Assembly (NCBI RefSeq): GCF_020982545.1
Contig: NZ_JAJKLK010000031.1
Location: 1-64,000 of the forward strand
DNA from: Streptomyces sp. MNU76
Lineage (GTDB): Bacteria > Actinomycetota > Actinomycetes > Streptomycetales > Streptomycetaceae
DNA length: 64,000 nt
Reading direction: 5' to 3'
Below the pieces are notes generated by a model. The model was not told the origin of the DNA. It was given only the letters and a program-made list of their open reading frames with translations, and ran no database searches. Made by a program: the position numbers and the translations under genes. Positions 21,280 through 29,193 of the stretch are shown in pieces (within the stretch, counting starts at the first letter, position 1; each line of letters opens with the position of its first letter).

Positions 21280-22500
21280 CTACATCGAGGTCGGCGGGTG
21301 CGGGGAGCGGAGTACGAGCAGGGTGATCTCGCTGGGGGCGAAGACGCGGAAGGGCGGGCCCCAGAAGCCGGTGCCGCGACTGGTGTAGAGGAGGGTGCGG
21401 GTGCCGTGCCGGCTGAGACCGGCGAGGGCGGGCTGGTCGAGGCGGACCAGGTGGTGGAAGGGCCATATCTGGCCGCCGTGGGTGTGGCCGGAGAGCTGGA
21501 GGTCGATGCCGGCTGCTGTCGCCCGGTCGATGAACCTGGGCTGGTGGGCCAGGAGCAGGACGGGCAGGTCGGGGTCGGCGCCGTCCAGGGCACCGGTGAG
21601 ATGGGCGCGGTGGCCTGCCAGGCCGGAGGATTCGGCGGTGACGTCGTCCACGCCGGCGACGACGAGGGTGTCGCCGCCCCGTTCGAGCAGCACGTGGCGG
21701 TTGCGCAGCGGTTCCCAGCCCAGCTCGTCCATCAGGTCGACCCAGCCCTGGGCCTCGCTGTAGTACTCGTGGTTGCCGGTGACGTAGACGCGGGCATGGG
21801 TCGCCCGCACGGTGGCGAGTGGGGTGGCCTGGGCGCGGCGGCGTTCGGCCGTGCCGTCCGCGATGTCGCCGGTGTGGCAGACCAGGTCGGCTTCCAGGGT
21901 GTTCACCGTCTCGCACATTCGTGCCGACCAGCGGGCGCGGTCGAGCGGGCCGTAGTGGGTGTCGGTGATGAGGGCGACGCGCAGGCCGTCCAACCCCGCG
22001 CCCAGCCGAGGGAGTTGCACGTCGAGGCGGCGCACACGTGGCACCCGGCGGGCTTCGACGTATCCCCAGGCGAGGAGTACGGCGGTGGTGCCGAGGACGG
22101 CCCAGGTGACGATGCGGGCCCGGTCCTGGCTCGCGCCGACGTCGGTCACGGTCAGGGCGAGCCGCAGGAAGAGGCCGAGCAGAACGGACCAGGTGAACAG
22201 AACCCAGCTGGCGCCGAGCAGGGTGTCGCCGATGATCGCCGCCCTGTCTTGCAGGCGTCGGCCGTGGCCGCGCGCCATCGCGAGCGGCATGCCGACGAGG
22301 CCGAGGACGAACAGCGCGGTGCCGACCGTCGTGACGGGGAGCGGCCAGTGCTGGTCGGCGTACAGGAGCACCCAGCAGGGCACGGTCCACAGGAGGACGG
22401 GGGCGATCAGCGGGAGACAGCGCATCAGGCGGTGCAGCCGGCCCTGCCGCGGAGCTCGCGCGTCGCTGTCGGCGGGTCGGGTGTTGCTGGTGTCGGTCAC
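21280..22500 (-). CDS. Metallophosphoesterase with N-terminal membrane domain
   Basis: A 406-residue protein. About four transmembrane helices occupy residues 20-150. A calcineurin-like phosphoesterase domain follows with all metal motifs: LITDTHYG, GDIADG, GNHEYYSE and SGHTHGGQ. The YaeI-like arrangement places the catalytic domain at the membrane; the substrate (possibly a lipid phosphate or nucleotide) is unknown. GTG 22500 is preceded by AGGGGGGAAGC, a good SD. It diverges from padR. Confidence 0.85.
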   Translation of the reverse strand: MTDTSNTRPADSDARAPRQGRLHRLMRCLPLIAPVLLWTVPCWVLLYADQHWPLPVTTVGTALFVLGLVGMPLAMARGHGRRLQDRAAIIGDTLLGASWVLFTWSVLLGLFLRLALTVTDVGASQDRARIVTWAVLGTTAVLLAWGYVEARRVPRVRRLDVQLPRLGAGLDGLRVALITDTHYGPLDRARWSARMCETVNTLEADLVCHTGDIADGTAERRRAQATPLATVRATHARVYVTGNHEYYSEAQGWVDLMDELGWEPLRNRHVLLERGGDTLVVAGVDDVTAESSGLAGHRAHLTGALDGADPDLPVLLLAHQPRFIDRATAAGIDLQLSGHTHGGQIWPFHHLVRLDQPALAGLSRHGTRTLLYTSRGTGFWGPPFRVFAPSEITLLVLRSPHPPTSM

Positions 22501-22579
22501 GCTTCCCCCCTGGCCATGCTGCTGTCTCGCGCAGGCTATCCGGTCGTCCTGTGCCCGAGGGTTGTCATGCGATCGGTTC

Positions 22580-22617
22580 CGATATATCGTTGAGGCATCG
22601 CGACAGATTCGCGACAG
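22580..22617. promoter_or_regulatory. Putative PadR operator/promoter region
   Basis: The perfect palindrome CGATATATCG (22580-22589) is followed by two direct copies of TCGCGACAG (22598-22606 and 22609-22617), 26 bp before the padR start. AT-rich palindromes of this kind are typical autoregulatory sites of PadR repressors. The 143-bp divergent gap could also serve the metallophosphoesterase gene. Confidence 0.5.
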
Positions 22618-22642
22618 GTCAACGATGGATGGAGTGATGGCA

Positions 22643-23281
22643 ATGCGTTCCCGTGGACAGGACTTCGGATTCGAGCATGGGCATGGGCGACGCGGTGGGG
22701 AGCACCACCGCGGACGAGGTGACGGCGAGGCGCTGCGTGCCGCCTTCGGGCCGTTCGGGCCGGGCCATGGTGGTCCCGGGCCGTTCGGGCCCTTCGGTGG
22801 TGGCCCGTGGGGCGGACGCGGCCGAGGCGGACCCAGGGGAAGGGCACGGCGGGGCGATGTACGTGCCTCGATCCTGGCCCTTCTCAAGGACAGGCCCATG
22901 CACGGCTACGAGATGATCCAGGAGATCGCCGAGCGCAGCGGTGGGGCGTGGAAGCCCAGCCCCGGCTCGGTGTACCCCACCCTCCAGCTCTTGGAGGACG
23001 AGGGGCTGATCGCCAGCGCGACCGAGGGCGGCAAGAAGCTGTTCTCGCTCACCGAGGCCGGTCGCACCGCGGCCGAGGAGGGGCCCGAGGCTCCTTGGGA
23101 AGAGGCCTCGCGCGGGGTCGACTGGGAGGCGCTGAGCGAGATCCGGCAGGCCGGCTTCGGCCTGATGGAGGCGTTCGGCCAGGTCTGGAAGACCGGCGAC
23201 AAGGAACAGCGCGACAAGGCGCTGACGGTGATCAACGAAGCCCGCAAGAAGCTGTACCTGATCCTCGCCGACGAGGACTGA
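22643..23281 (+). CDS. PadR family transcriptional regulator
   Basis: A 212-residue regulator. Residues 1-75 are Gly/Arg/His/Pro-rich and disordered (GPFGPGHGGPGPFGPFGGG). A PadR winged helix follows (about 78-150: RASILALLKDRPMHGYEMIQEIAERSGGAWKPSPGSVYPTLQ), then a C-terminal dimerisation helix. ATG 22643 is favoured because GGAG lies 8 nt upstream; ATGs at 22625 and 22637 are also in frame. The target gene is not obvious. Confidence 0.85.
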   Translation: MRSRGQDFGFEHGHGRRGGEHHRGRGDGEALRAAFGPFGPGHGGPGPFGPFGGGPWGGRGRGGPRGRARRGDVRASILALLKDRPMHGYEMIQEIAERSGGAWKPSPGSVYPTLQLLEDEGLIASATEGGKKLFSLTEAGRTAAEEGPEAPWEEASRGVDWEALSEIRQAGFGLMEAFGQVWKTGDKEQRDKALTVINEARKKLYLILADED

Positions 23282-23829
23282 CAGCGGTGAGTGGGTGAGG
23301 TGAGGTACGGGAGCGCCCCCGGAGTGGACCGGGGGCGCTCTCGTGTGTGCCGGGCGGCGCGTGTGCGGTGGGGGCGCGTGGGTGGTAGGGAGGGCTTCGG
23401 TCGGGCGACGAGTGCGCCCAGCTTGCGCAGGGACTCGTCGAGCGCGGCCGTGGCGGAGTCCTTGAGCTTGCCCGCCATCAGGGAGACCGCGGCGCCCGTG
23501 AACCGGCCGTCGACGCGGACCGTGGTGGCGTCGCCGTCGGGGGTGAGGGTGTAGCGCGTGGTGAGGTCCACGGCCATGGGGCCCTTGCCGCGGATGGCCA
23601 GGGTGCGCGCGGGTTCCAGCTCGGCGATGGTCCACTCGACCTCCGCCGGGAAGCCCATGAGCCTCAGGTTCTCCTGGAAGGTGCCACCTACTTCGAGGGT
23701 CCGCGGGCCGCCCTGCGGGAAGCCGGTGTGGGTCGTGTTCCACTCGCCGTACGCGGACCAGTCGACGAGCCGGGCCCAGACCTGCTCGGCGGGCGCCTCG
23801 ATGCGTGCCTCCGCGCTGACATCGGCCAT
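22906..23829 (-). CDS. SRPBCC family protein whose frame runs on into antisense padR
   Basis: Residues 1-145 form a complete SRPBCC/polyketide-cyclase-like lipid-binding fold (EARIEAPAEQVWARLVDWS...ATTVRVDGRF...AALDESLRKLGALVA). This is the usual length of such proteins (about 150). The frame lacks a stop there and continues 160 more residues, through the terminator hairpin and antisense to the last 376 bp of padR. That extension has no family resemblance. Either the stop was lost or the true end is obscured by an indel near 23370-23395. Start ATG 23829. Confidence 0.65.
   Translation of the reverse strand: MADVSAEARIEAPAEQVWARLVDWSAYGEWNTTHTGFPQGGPRTLEVGGTFQENLRLMGFPAEVEWTIAELEPARTLAIRGKGPMAVDLTTRYTLTPDGDATTVRVDGRFTGAAVSLMAGKLKDSATAALDESLRKLGALVARPKPSLPPTRPHRTRAARHTRERPRSTPGALPYLTSPTHRCQSSSARIRYSFLRASLITVSALSRCSLSPVFQTWPNASIRPKPACRISLSASQSTPREASSQGASGPSSAAVRPASVSENSFLPPSVALAISPSSSKSWRVGYTEPGLGFHAPPLRSAISWIIS
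23311..23340. terminator. Bidirectional terminator between padR and the SRPBCC gene
   Basis: A 12-bp GC stem, GAGCGCCCCCGG-AGTGGA-CCGGGGGCGCTC, 30 bp after the padR stop and between convergent genes. It can act in both directions. Confidence 0.8.
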
Positions 23830-24138
23830 GCGACAACCCCTTCGTCTCGGACGGTGGTGTCGCGGAACGTAGTCCCGGGTCCCCGAACATTCAATACTGA
23901 TGAACCGTCAGGAAAGGCGGGGGGCTTCCGGACGGTTCGGTGTCCAGGGGATCTTGGATCAGTGCCGCGTCGAACAGGTCCCATGCGCGGGGCGTGGGGC
24001 GAGGAGGCGCGCGCCCCTGGGGCGTGAGCGCCGCCATCTCATCCCCAGGGAGGAGAGGCGGGTCCTCCCTACGCAACCTGTGTGGGACACGAAGATGCTT
24101 CCTGCCGTGGATGACCCGGGGGTGGTGGGACTGATGGG
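23830..24138. other. Divergent intergenic region (309 bp)
   Basis: It separates the SRPBCC gene (left) from the Clp-N protein gene (right). The interval near 23888-23915 is relatively AT-rich and may contain the SRPBCC promoter. No gene is supported. Confidence 0.35.
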
Positions 24139-24672
24139 GTGGAGGGCGTGCGACCCCCTATTCCCCGGCAGTCGGCCGTAGATCATGGTTCGGACCACGT
24201 GGAGATCGAGGGCAGGCTCACGGACGAGCTGACCTCGGTGATCGCCGCTGCGCGCAGACGGGCCCTCCGGGACGGGGACCGGCAGATCGACACCGCCCAT
24301 CTGCTGCACACGCTCCTGGAGTCCGACCCCGACGTCCGCGCCCTCTTCCACGGACCGCAGGTCGCCCGGCTGCTCGGCTATATGGTGCAGCGCAGCATCG
24401 GCTACGGACTGCGCTGGCAGATCGGGGTCGAGGACGCCGGAGTCGTCCCGGGTGTCCCGGGCGCGCCCGGCTGGTCGCCGGTCGCGGCCCGCGCGATGGG
24501 GCAGGCGTACGACCGTGCCGTGCGGCGGGGGGAGCGGTCGGCCCACGGTGTGGACCTGCTCGCCGCGCTGGTCGCGACCGCCGGATCGCGGGCCGTGGAG
24601 GTGCTGGCCACCGTGGGTGTCGACGTCGGGGCTGTGGCGCGGCGGGTCGTGCGGACGGGCGAGGCCCTCTGA
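24139..24672 (+). CDS. Clp N-terminal (R) domain protein
   Basis: A 177-residue protein made of the double Clp-N repeat that in ClpA/ClpC binds adaptors. Signature: LTSVIAAARRRALRDGDRQIDTAHLLHTLLES...DVRALF (about 28-75) and a second copy ending AHGVDLLAALVA. There is no ATPase domain, so it may act as a stand-alone adaptor or decoy; that is inference. Start is poorly marked (GTG 24139 or GTG 24148). Confidence 0.75.
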   Translation: MEGVRPPIPRQSAVDHGSDHVEIEGRLTDELTSVIAAARRRALRDGDRQIDTAHLLHTLLESDPDVRALFHGPQVARLLGYMVQRSIGYGLRWQIGVEDAGVVPGVPGAPGWSPVAARAMGQAYDRAVRRGERSAHGVDLLAALVATAGSRAVEVLATVGVDVGAVARRVVRTGEAL

Positions 24673-24783
24673 CCCCGGCTGTCTTCTGGGTGGCTGCGCC
24701 CGAGTCGGCCGCAGCCCGCCTGCGGTCCAGTCGGTGAGACAGGTGTCAACGGGGGTGACGCTCCTGTCGTCGGCTGTCATCAT

Positions 24784-25941
24784 GTGCCGGTGCATACGTC
24801 TCAGAGGAGTCACGGACAACGCGGTCGGGGTGTCGGGCTGGTGCTCGCGCTCGGGTCCGCCGTCGCCTTCGGAGGATCGGGCACGGCGGCCAAACCACTC
24901 ATCGAGGCCGGGCTCGAACCGTTGCACGTGGTGTGGCTGCGCGTCGTCGGCGCCGCGCTGGTGATGCTGCCGTGGGCCGTCCGGCACAGGGACCTGGTGC
25001 GGCGGCGGCCCGCGCTGCTCGTCGGTTTCGGACTGTTCGCCGTGGCCGGTGTGCAGGCCTTCTACTTCGCGTCGATCTCGCGTATCCCCGTCGGAGTCGC
25101 CCTGCTCGTGGAGTACCTCGGGCCGGCGCTCGTCCTCGGGTGGGTGCGATGCGTGCAGCGGCGGCCGGTGACCCGGGCGGCGGCGGTCGGGGTCGTTCTC
25201 GCGGTCGGCGGCCTCGCCTGCGTCGTCGAGATATGGTCCGGGCTGAGCTTCGATCCGCTGGGGCTGCTGCTCGCGCTCGGCGCCGCCTGTTGTCAGGCCG
25301 GGTACTTCGTGCTGTCCGACCAGGGGAGCGAGGCCGGGGCCGAGGCACCGGACCCGCTCGGTGTCATCGCCTACGGACTGTTGGTGGGGGCGGCCGTGCT
25401 CACGGTGGTGGCCCGGCCGTGGGGGATGGAGTGGGAGGTGCTCGGGGGCACCGCGCTGATGGACGGGACGGCCGTTCCGGCGTGGGTGCTGCTCGGGTGG
25501 GTGGTGCTGATCGCCACGGTGCTCGCGTATGTGACCGGAGTGGTGGCCGTACGGCGGTTGTCTCCCCAGGTGGCCGGGGTGGTGGGGTGTCTGGAGGCGG
25601 TGGTGGCGACCGTGCTCGCGTGGGTGCTGCTGGGTGAGCACCTGGGCGCGGCGCAGATGGTCGGCGGGCTGGTCGTGCTGGCCGGGGCGTACGTCGCGCA
25701 GCGGTCCGCGCCGGGCAGGAGGGCGCCGAGGAAGGTGGCGTCCGGTGGGGAAGGGCGGGGTCGGCATGCCGGTGGGTCGGGGGCGATGAGGTGGCCGGGG
25801 CCCGGTGACATGCGGCCGATGAGGCGGTCGGGGCCTGAAGTCCGCGGGGTGCGGGTCCGTCGTGGTTGCTCGCCCAGTTCACCGCGCCCCTTGAGGGCGC
25901 GGGTCAGGGGCGCGGGTTCGCCGTTGGCTACAGGGCCTTGA
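24784..25941 (+). CDS. EamA/DMT family transporter
   Basis: Ten predicted transmembrane helices between residues 20 and 305 in two EamA repeats (GSAVAFGGSGTAAKPLIEAG; LGAACCQAGYFVLSD). This is typical of drug/metabolite exporters such as RhtA/YdcZ relatives. The last 75 residues are Gly/Arg/Pro-rich and overlap the 3' end of the convergent PPOX gene by 14 bp; the stop may be displaced from its original place. GTG 24784. The substrate is unknown. Confidence 0.8.
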   Translation: MPVHTSQRSHGQRGRGVGLVLALGSAVAFGGSGTAAKPLIEAGLEPLHVVWLRVVGAALVMLPWAVRHRDLVRRRPALLVGFGLFAVAGVQAFYFASISRIPVGVALLVEYLGPALVLGWVRCVQRRPVTRAAAVGVVLAVGGLACVVEIWSGLSFDPLGLLLALGAACCQAGYFVLSDQGSEAGAEAPDPLGVIAYGLLVGAAVLTVVARPWGMEWEVLGGTALMDGTAVPAWVLLGWVVLIATVLAYVTGVVAVRRLSPQVAGVVGCLEAVVATVLAWVLLGEHLGAAQMVGGLVVLAGAYVAQRSAPGRRAPRKVASGGEGRGRHAGGSGAMRWPGPGDMRPMRRSGPEVRGVRVRRGCSPSSPRPLRARVRGAGSPLATGP

Positions 25942-26629
25942 GGTAGGCCGGGAGTGCGGTGCCCGGGGCCAGGTCGGGGTCCGGGATCGGGGTTCCGTAG
26001 CCCTTGCGGAGGGGGACGACGCCGGCCCAGTGGGGGAGCGTGAAGTCCTCGGGCTCGTCGTTGGCGCCGCCGGTGCGGGTCTTGGCCGAGACCTCGTTCA
26101 GGTCGAGGCGGATCACGGCCGTGGCCGCGAACTCCTTGCCGTTGGCGGGCCGGGAGTCCCGCGAGCGGCCCGGTACGACATGGTCGGCCAGCGCGTCGAG
26201 AGCGATCCGGCGCTCCTCGGGGTCGGTCACCTGGTGCGCGGTGCCGTGCACCACCACCGAGCGGTAGTTGATCGAGTGGTGGAAGGCGGAGCGGGCCAGG
26301 ATCAGCGCGTCCACATGGGTGACCGTCAGACACACCGGGAGGCCCGGGTCGGCCTGGCCCGTCATCCGCAGCGGGCGCGAGCCCGTCGAGCCGTGCACAT
26401 AGAGCGTCTCGCCGACCCGGCCGTACAGCGTCGGCAGCACCACCGGGGCGCCGTCGCGGACGAAGCCGAGATGGCAGACGTACCCCTCGTCGAGTATCGA
26501 GTGCACCAGTTCCCTGTCGTACGAGGCCTTCTGGGCGGCCCGGGTGGGGACGGTGCGCTCGGTGGGGGTGTAGGCGGCGGGCGGTGGTGTCGTCGGCTCC
26601 GGTGTCGTCGACCGCTGGGTCCCCGTCAT
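25928..26629 (-). CDS. Pyridoxamine 5'-phosphate oxidase-fold family protein
   Basis: A 233-residue flavin-binding-fold protein (split-barrel: GYVCHLGFVRDGAPVVLPTLYGRVGETLYVHGSTGSR, residues about 52-90). It resembles nitroimidazole-resistance/PPOX proteins. ATG 26629 is preferred because GGAGAG lies about 5 nt upstream; ATG 26641 is in frame. It is divergent from a MocR regulator across 35 bp containing a palindrome, so it is the probable regulated target. Confidence 0.82.
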   Translation of the reverse strand: MTGTQRSTTPEPTTPPPAAYTPTERTVPTRAAQKASYDRELVHSILDEGYVCHLGFVRDGAPVVLPTLYGRVGETLYVHGSTGSRPLRMTGQADPGLPVCLTVTHVDALILARSAFHHSINYRSVVVHGTAHQVTDPEERRIALDALADHVVPGRSRDSRPANGKEFAATAVIRLDLNEVSAKTRTGGANDEPEDFTLPHWAGVVPLRKGYGTPIPDPDLAPGTALPAYLKAL

Positions 26630-26641
26630 TGCGCTCTCCAT

Positions 26642-26664
26642 TGCACTAGTGCATAATTAGATTT
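26642..26664. promoter_or_regulatory. Operator/promoter between the PPOX gene and mocR
   Basis: The perfect 12-bp palindrome TGCACTAGTGCA (26642-26653) is followed by TAATTAG, close to a -10 element, and then the mocR GTG at 26665. The gap between the two divergent genes is so small that a protein bound here would cover both promoters. mocR would then be essentially leaderless. Confidence 0.6.
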
Positions 26665-27996
26665 GTGCTAGGAGAATACCTGATCGCTGGTCGACGCGCA
26701 GTCGAGATTGCCGCGAGCGTCGAGCAGGCGGTGGCGGAGGGCGGGCTGGAACCCGGTCAACTGCTGCCGCCTATGCGGGAGTTGGCGGACCGGCTCGGCG
26801 TGAATCCGAACACCGTCGCGGCCGCCTATCGCACGCTCCGTGAGCGTGGGGTCATCGAGACCTCGGGGCGCCGGGGCAGCCGTGTGCGGTCCCGGCCGGC
26901 GACGACGGGGCGGGAGTACATCCGGGTGGAGGTCCCCGAGGGTGCGCGGGACCTCGCCGACGGCAATCCCGACCCCGCGCAGCTGCCGCGCCTGGCGGAG
27001 GCGTTCGCGGCCGCCGCCGAGCAGGGCGACCGTGAACCGGTCCTCTACGGGGCGGCGGCCGTGGAGCCCGAACTGGCCCGGATCGCGCGGGCCGACCTGG
27101 ACGCCGACGGGGTGCCGGACGGGCCGGTCGCCGTCACCTCGGGGTCGCTCGACGCCATCGAACGGGTGCTGGCCGTCCACCTCAAGCCGGGGGACACCGT
27201 CGCCGTCGAGGACCCCGGGTGGGGAAGCGTGCTCGATCTGGTGCCGGCGCTCGGGCTGCGGGTCGTCCCGGTCGGCGTCGACGACGAGGGGCCCCTCCCC
27301 GACGACGTACGAGGCGCGCTGGAGGGCGGGGCGCGTGCCCTGATCGTCACCGACCGGGCGCAGAACCCGACCGGCGCGGCCGTGAGCGCCGCTCGCGCGC
27401 GTGCCCTGCGGTCCGTGCTGGCCCAGCATCCGGGGACCCTGCTCATCGAGGACGACCACGGCTACCGGATCGTCGACCAGTCCCTGCATCCGCTCGCCGG
27501 GGTCACCCGCAGCTGGGCCTTCGTGCGGTCGGTCGCCAAGGCGTACGGCCCCGACCTGCGGCTCGCCGTGCTCACCGGTGACGCGGCCACCGTCGACCGG
27601 GTGCGGGGCCGGCAGCGGCTGGGGCCCGGCTGGGTGAGCCTGCTGGTGCAGCGGGCCGTCGTCCGGCTGTGGTCCGGCGGTGCGGTGGACGCGGAGGCCG
27701 TGGCGGCGGCGTACGGGCGGCGGCGGGACGCGCTGATCGGTGCCCTCGCGCGGCGCGGGGTCGAGGCGCACGGGGTCAGCGGGATGAACGTGTGGATCCG
27801 GGTGCCGGACGAGACCGGCGCGGTCGCGCGGCTGCTGCACGCCGGCTGGGCCGTCGCGCCCGGGGCGCGCTTCCGGATGAGCGCCCCGCAGGGGATCCGG
27901 ATCACCGTCTCCACCCTCACCGAGGAGGAGATCGGGAGGGTGGCGGACGCGGTGGCCTCGGCGATCGGGCCGGGCGCGGGAGCGGGATACGTGTGA
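26665..27996 (+). CDS. MocR/GntR family regulator with aminotransferase domain
   Basis: A 443-residue protein. The N-terminal GntR winged helix (about 12-75: GLEPGQLLPPMRELADRLGVN...TVAAAYRTLRERGVIE) is fused to a fold-type I aminotransferase-like domain. That domain carries AQNPTG and a probable PLP lysine at 292 (SVAKAYGPDLRLA). MocR proteins sense PLP or amino compounds and control adjacent genes, here the divergent PPOX-fold gene. No SD is present before GTG 26665. Confidence 0.86.
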   Translation: MLGEYLIAGRRAVEIAASVEQAVAEGGLEPGQLLPPMRELADRLGVNPNTVAAAYRTLRERGVIETSGRRGSRVRSRPATTGREYIRVEVPEGARDLADGNPDPAQLPRLAEAFAAAAEQGDREPVLYGAAAVEPELARIARADLDADGVPDGPVAVTSGSLDAIERVLAVHLKPGDTVAVEDPGWGSVLDLVPALGLRVVPVGVDDEGPLPDDVRGALEGGARALIVTDRAQNPTGAAVSAARARALRSVLAQHPGTLLIEDDHGYRIVDQSLHPLAGVTRSWAFVRSVAKAYGPDLRLAVLTGDAATVDRVRGRQRLGPGWVSLLVQRAVVRLWSGGAVDAEAVAAAYGRRRDALIGALARRGVEAHGVSGMNVWIRVPDETGAVARLLHAGWAVAPGARFRMSAPQGIRITVSTLTEEEIGRVADAVASAIGPGAGAGYV

Positions 27997-28073
27997 GGTC
28001 AGGTCACGGCGACCGGGACGTGAGTGGGATGCGTGTGAGGTCACGTCGCGGCGGCCGGGGCGCGAGCGGGATG
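27990..28073. repeat. Two tandem 42-bp imperfect repeats
   Basis: Units 27990-28031 and 28032-28073 share CGTGTGAGGTCA..GTC.CGGCG.CCGGG.CG.GAG.GGGATG. A degenerate third copy follows. They begin at the mocR stop codon, and the preceding GCGGGAGCGGGATA inside mocR resembles the unit's tail. The repeat may have grown out of the gene's end. Confidence 0.6.
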
Positions 28074-28188
28074 CGCGTGACGGTACGTGTGCCGTCACAG
28101 CAGTCGGGACGCCGGCCGCGTACGTGTGACGGCACGGGCCGGGGATGTGGGCCCGGCGCGTCCGCCGGGACGCTCGGCTCCTGCTGGA

Positions 28189-29118
28189 TCAGGTGCGCGG
28201 TCTGGCCTGTGTCAGTGCCGCACCCGCCAGGACGATCGCCGCGCCGACCGGGGTCGACCAGGTCAGGGACTCGCCGAGGAGTGCGACGCCGGCGGCCGTG
28301 GCGATGACCGGGATGAAGTAGGTGACCATCTGGGCCGTCGTCGGGCCGACCTCGGAGACGAGCCCGTACTGGACGAGCATCGCGACCCCCGTGCCCAGGG
28401 TGCCCAGCGCGACGACCGCCAGCAGGGGCAGCACCGGGAAACTGCTCGGCACGCTCGTGAACACCGGGGTGACGAAGGCCAGTTGGGTGGTGGCCAGCAG
28501 CAGTTGGGCGCCGGTGAGGGAGAGGTGCGACGCGGTGGTGCCGGCCAGGGTGCGGCGGACGTAGATCCAGCCGACGGGATAGCAGAGGGAGGCCAGCAGC
28601 GCTAGCGCGGTGCCGGTGGCGTCCACGCCCTGAAAGCCCTGCCAGGCGCCGAGCACGGTGAGGACTCCGAGGAAGCCGAGGCCGAGACCGGCGACCCGCA
28701 CCCGGGTGGGGCGGTCCTCGGAGAGCGCGACCAGGGAGAGGGCCATGCCCCACAGGGGTGAGGTCGCGTTGCAGATGCCCGCCAGAGTGGACGGGACGGT
28801 CAGCTCCGCGTAGGCGAACAGGGAGAACGGCAGGGCGTTGAGGAAGAAGGCGGCCACGGTCAGGTGACCCCAGGTGCGGGCGCCGCGCGGCAGCCGCTCC
28901 CGCCTCACCGCCATCGCCGCCGCGAGGACCAGCGTGCCGAACAGCAGCCGTCCCAGGGTGACCTGGAAGGGCGCGTACGCCTGTGTGCCCACCTTGATCA
29001 GGAGGAAGCTGAAACCCCAGACGAGGGAGAGGAAGGCGAAGCGCAGCCGCCAGTCGACGGCGGCGCGGGAGCGGTCAGGGGCGCGACCGGGGGCTCGGGT
29101 GGGCGTGGCGGTGGTCAT
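28189..29118 (-). CDS. EamA/DMT family transporter
   Basis: A 309-residue protein with about ten transmembrane helices in two EamA units (LRFAFLSLVWGFSFLLIKVG; GTALALLASLCYPVGWIYVRR). ATG 29118 follows a short cytoplasmic Ala/Arg/Pro leader. It is divergent from a LysR regulator 75 bp away, which probably controls it. The substrate, perhaps an amino acid or toxic metabolite, cannot be inferred. Confidence 0.84.
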   Translation of the reverse strand: MTTATPTRAPGRAPDRSRAAVDWRLRFAFLSLVWGFSFLLIKVGTQAYAPFQVTLGRLLFGTLVLAAAMAVRRERLPRGARTWGHLTVAAFFLNALPFSLFAYAELTVPSTLAGICNATSPLWGMALSLVALSEDRPTRVRVAGLGLGFLGVLTVLGAWQGFQGVDATGTALALLASLCYPVGWIYVRRTLAGTTASHLSLTGAQLLLATTQLAFVTPVFTSVPSSFPVLPLLAVVALGTLGTGVAMLVQYGLVSEVGPTTAQMVTYFIPVIATAAGVALLGESLTWSTPVGAAIVLAGAALTQARPRT

Positions 29119-29193
29119 GCGCACCACGATGGCGCCCGGTGATCTCGTAGCACAAGCGAGAATTGGTGAGTCGATCCTCGTAGTATCGCTTAC

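Noticed and set aside
22749..22805. GGGCCGTTCGGGCC sequences resembling the DevR-like box
   Set aside because: They lie inside padR codons for Gly-Pro-Phe repeats and do not match the final CCC of the palindrome.
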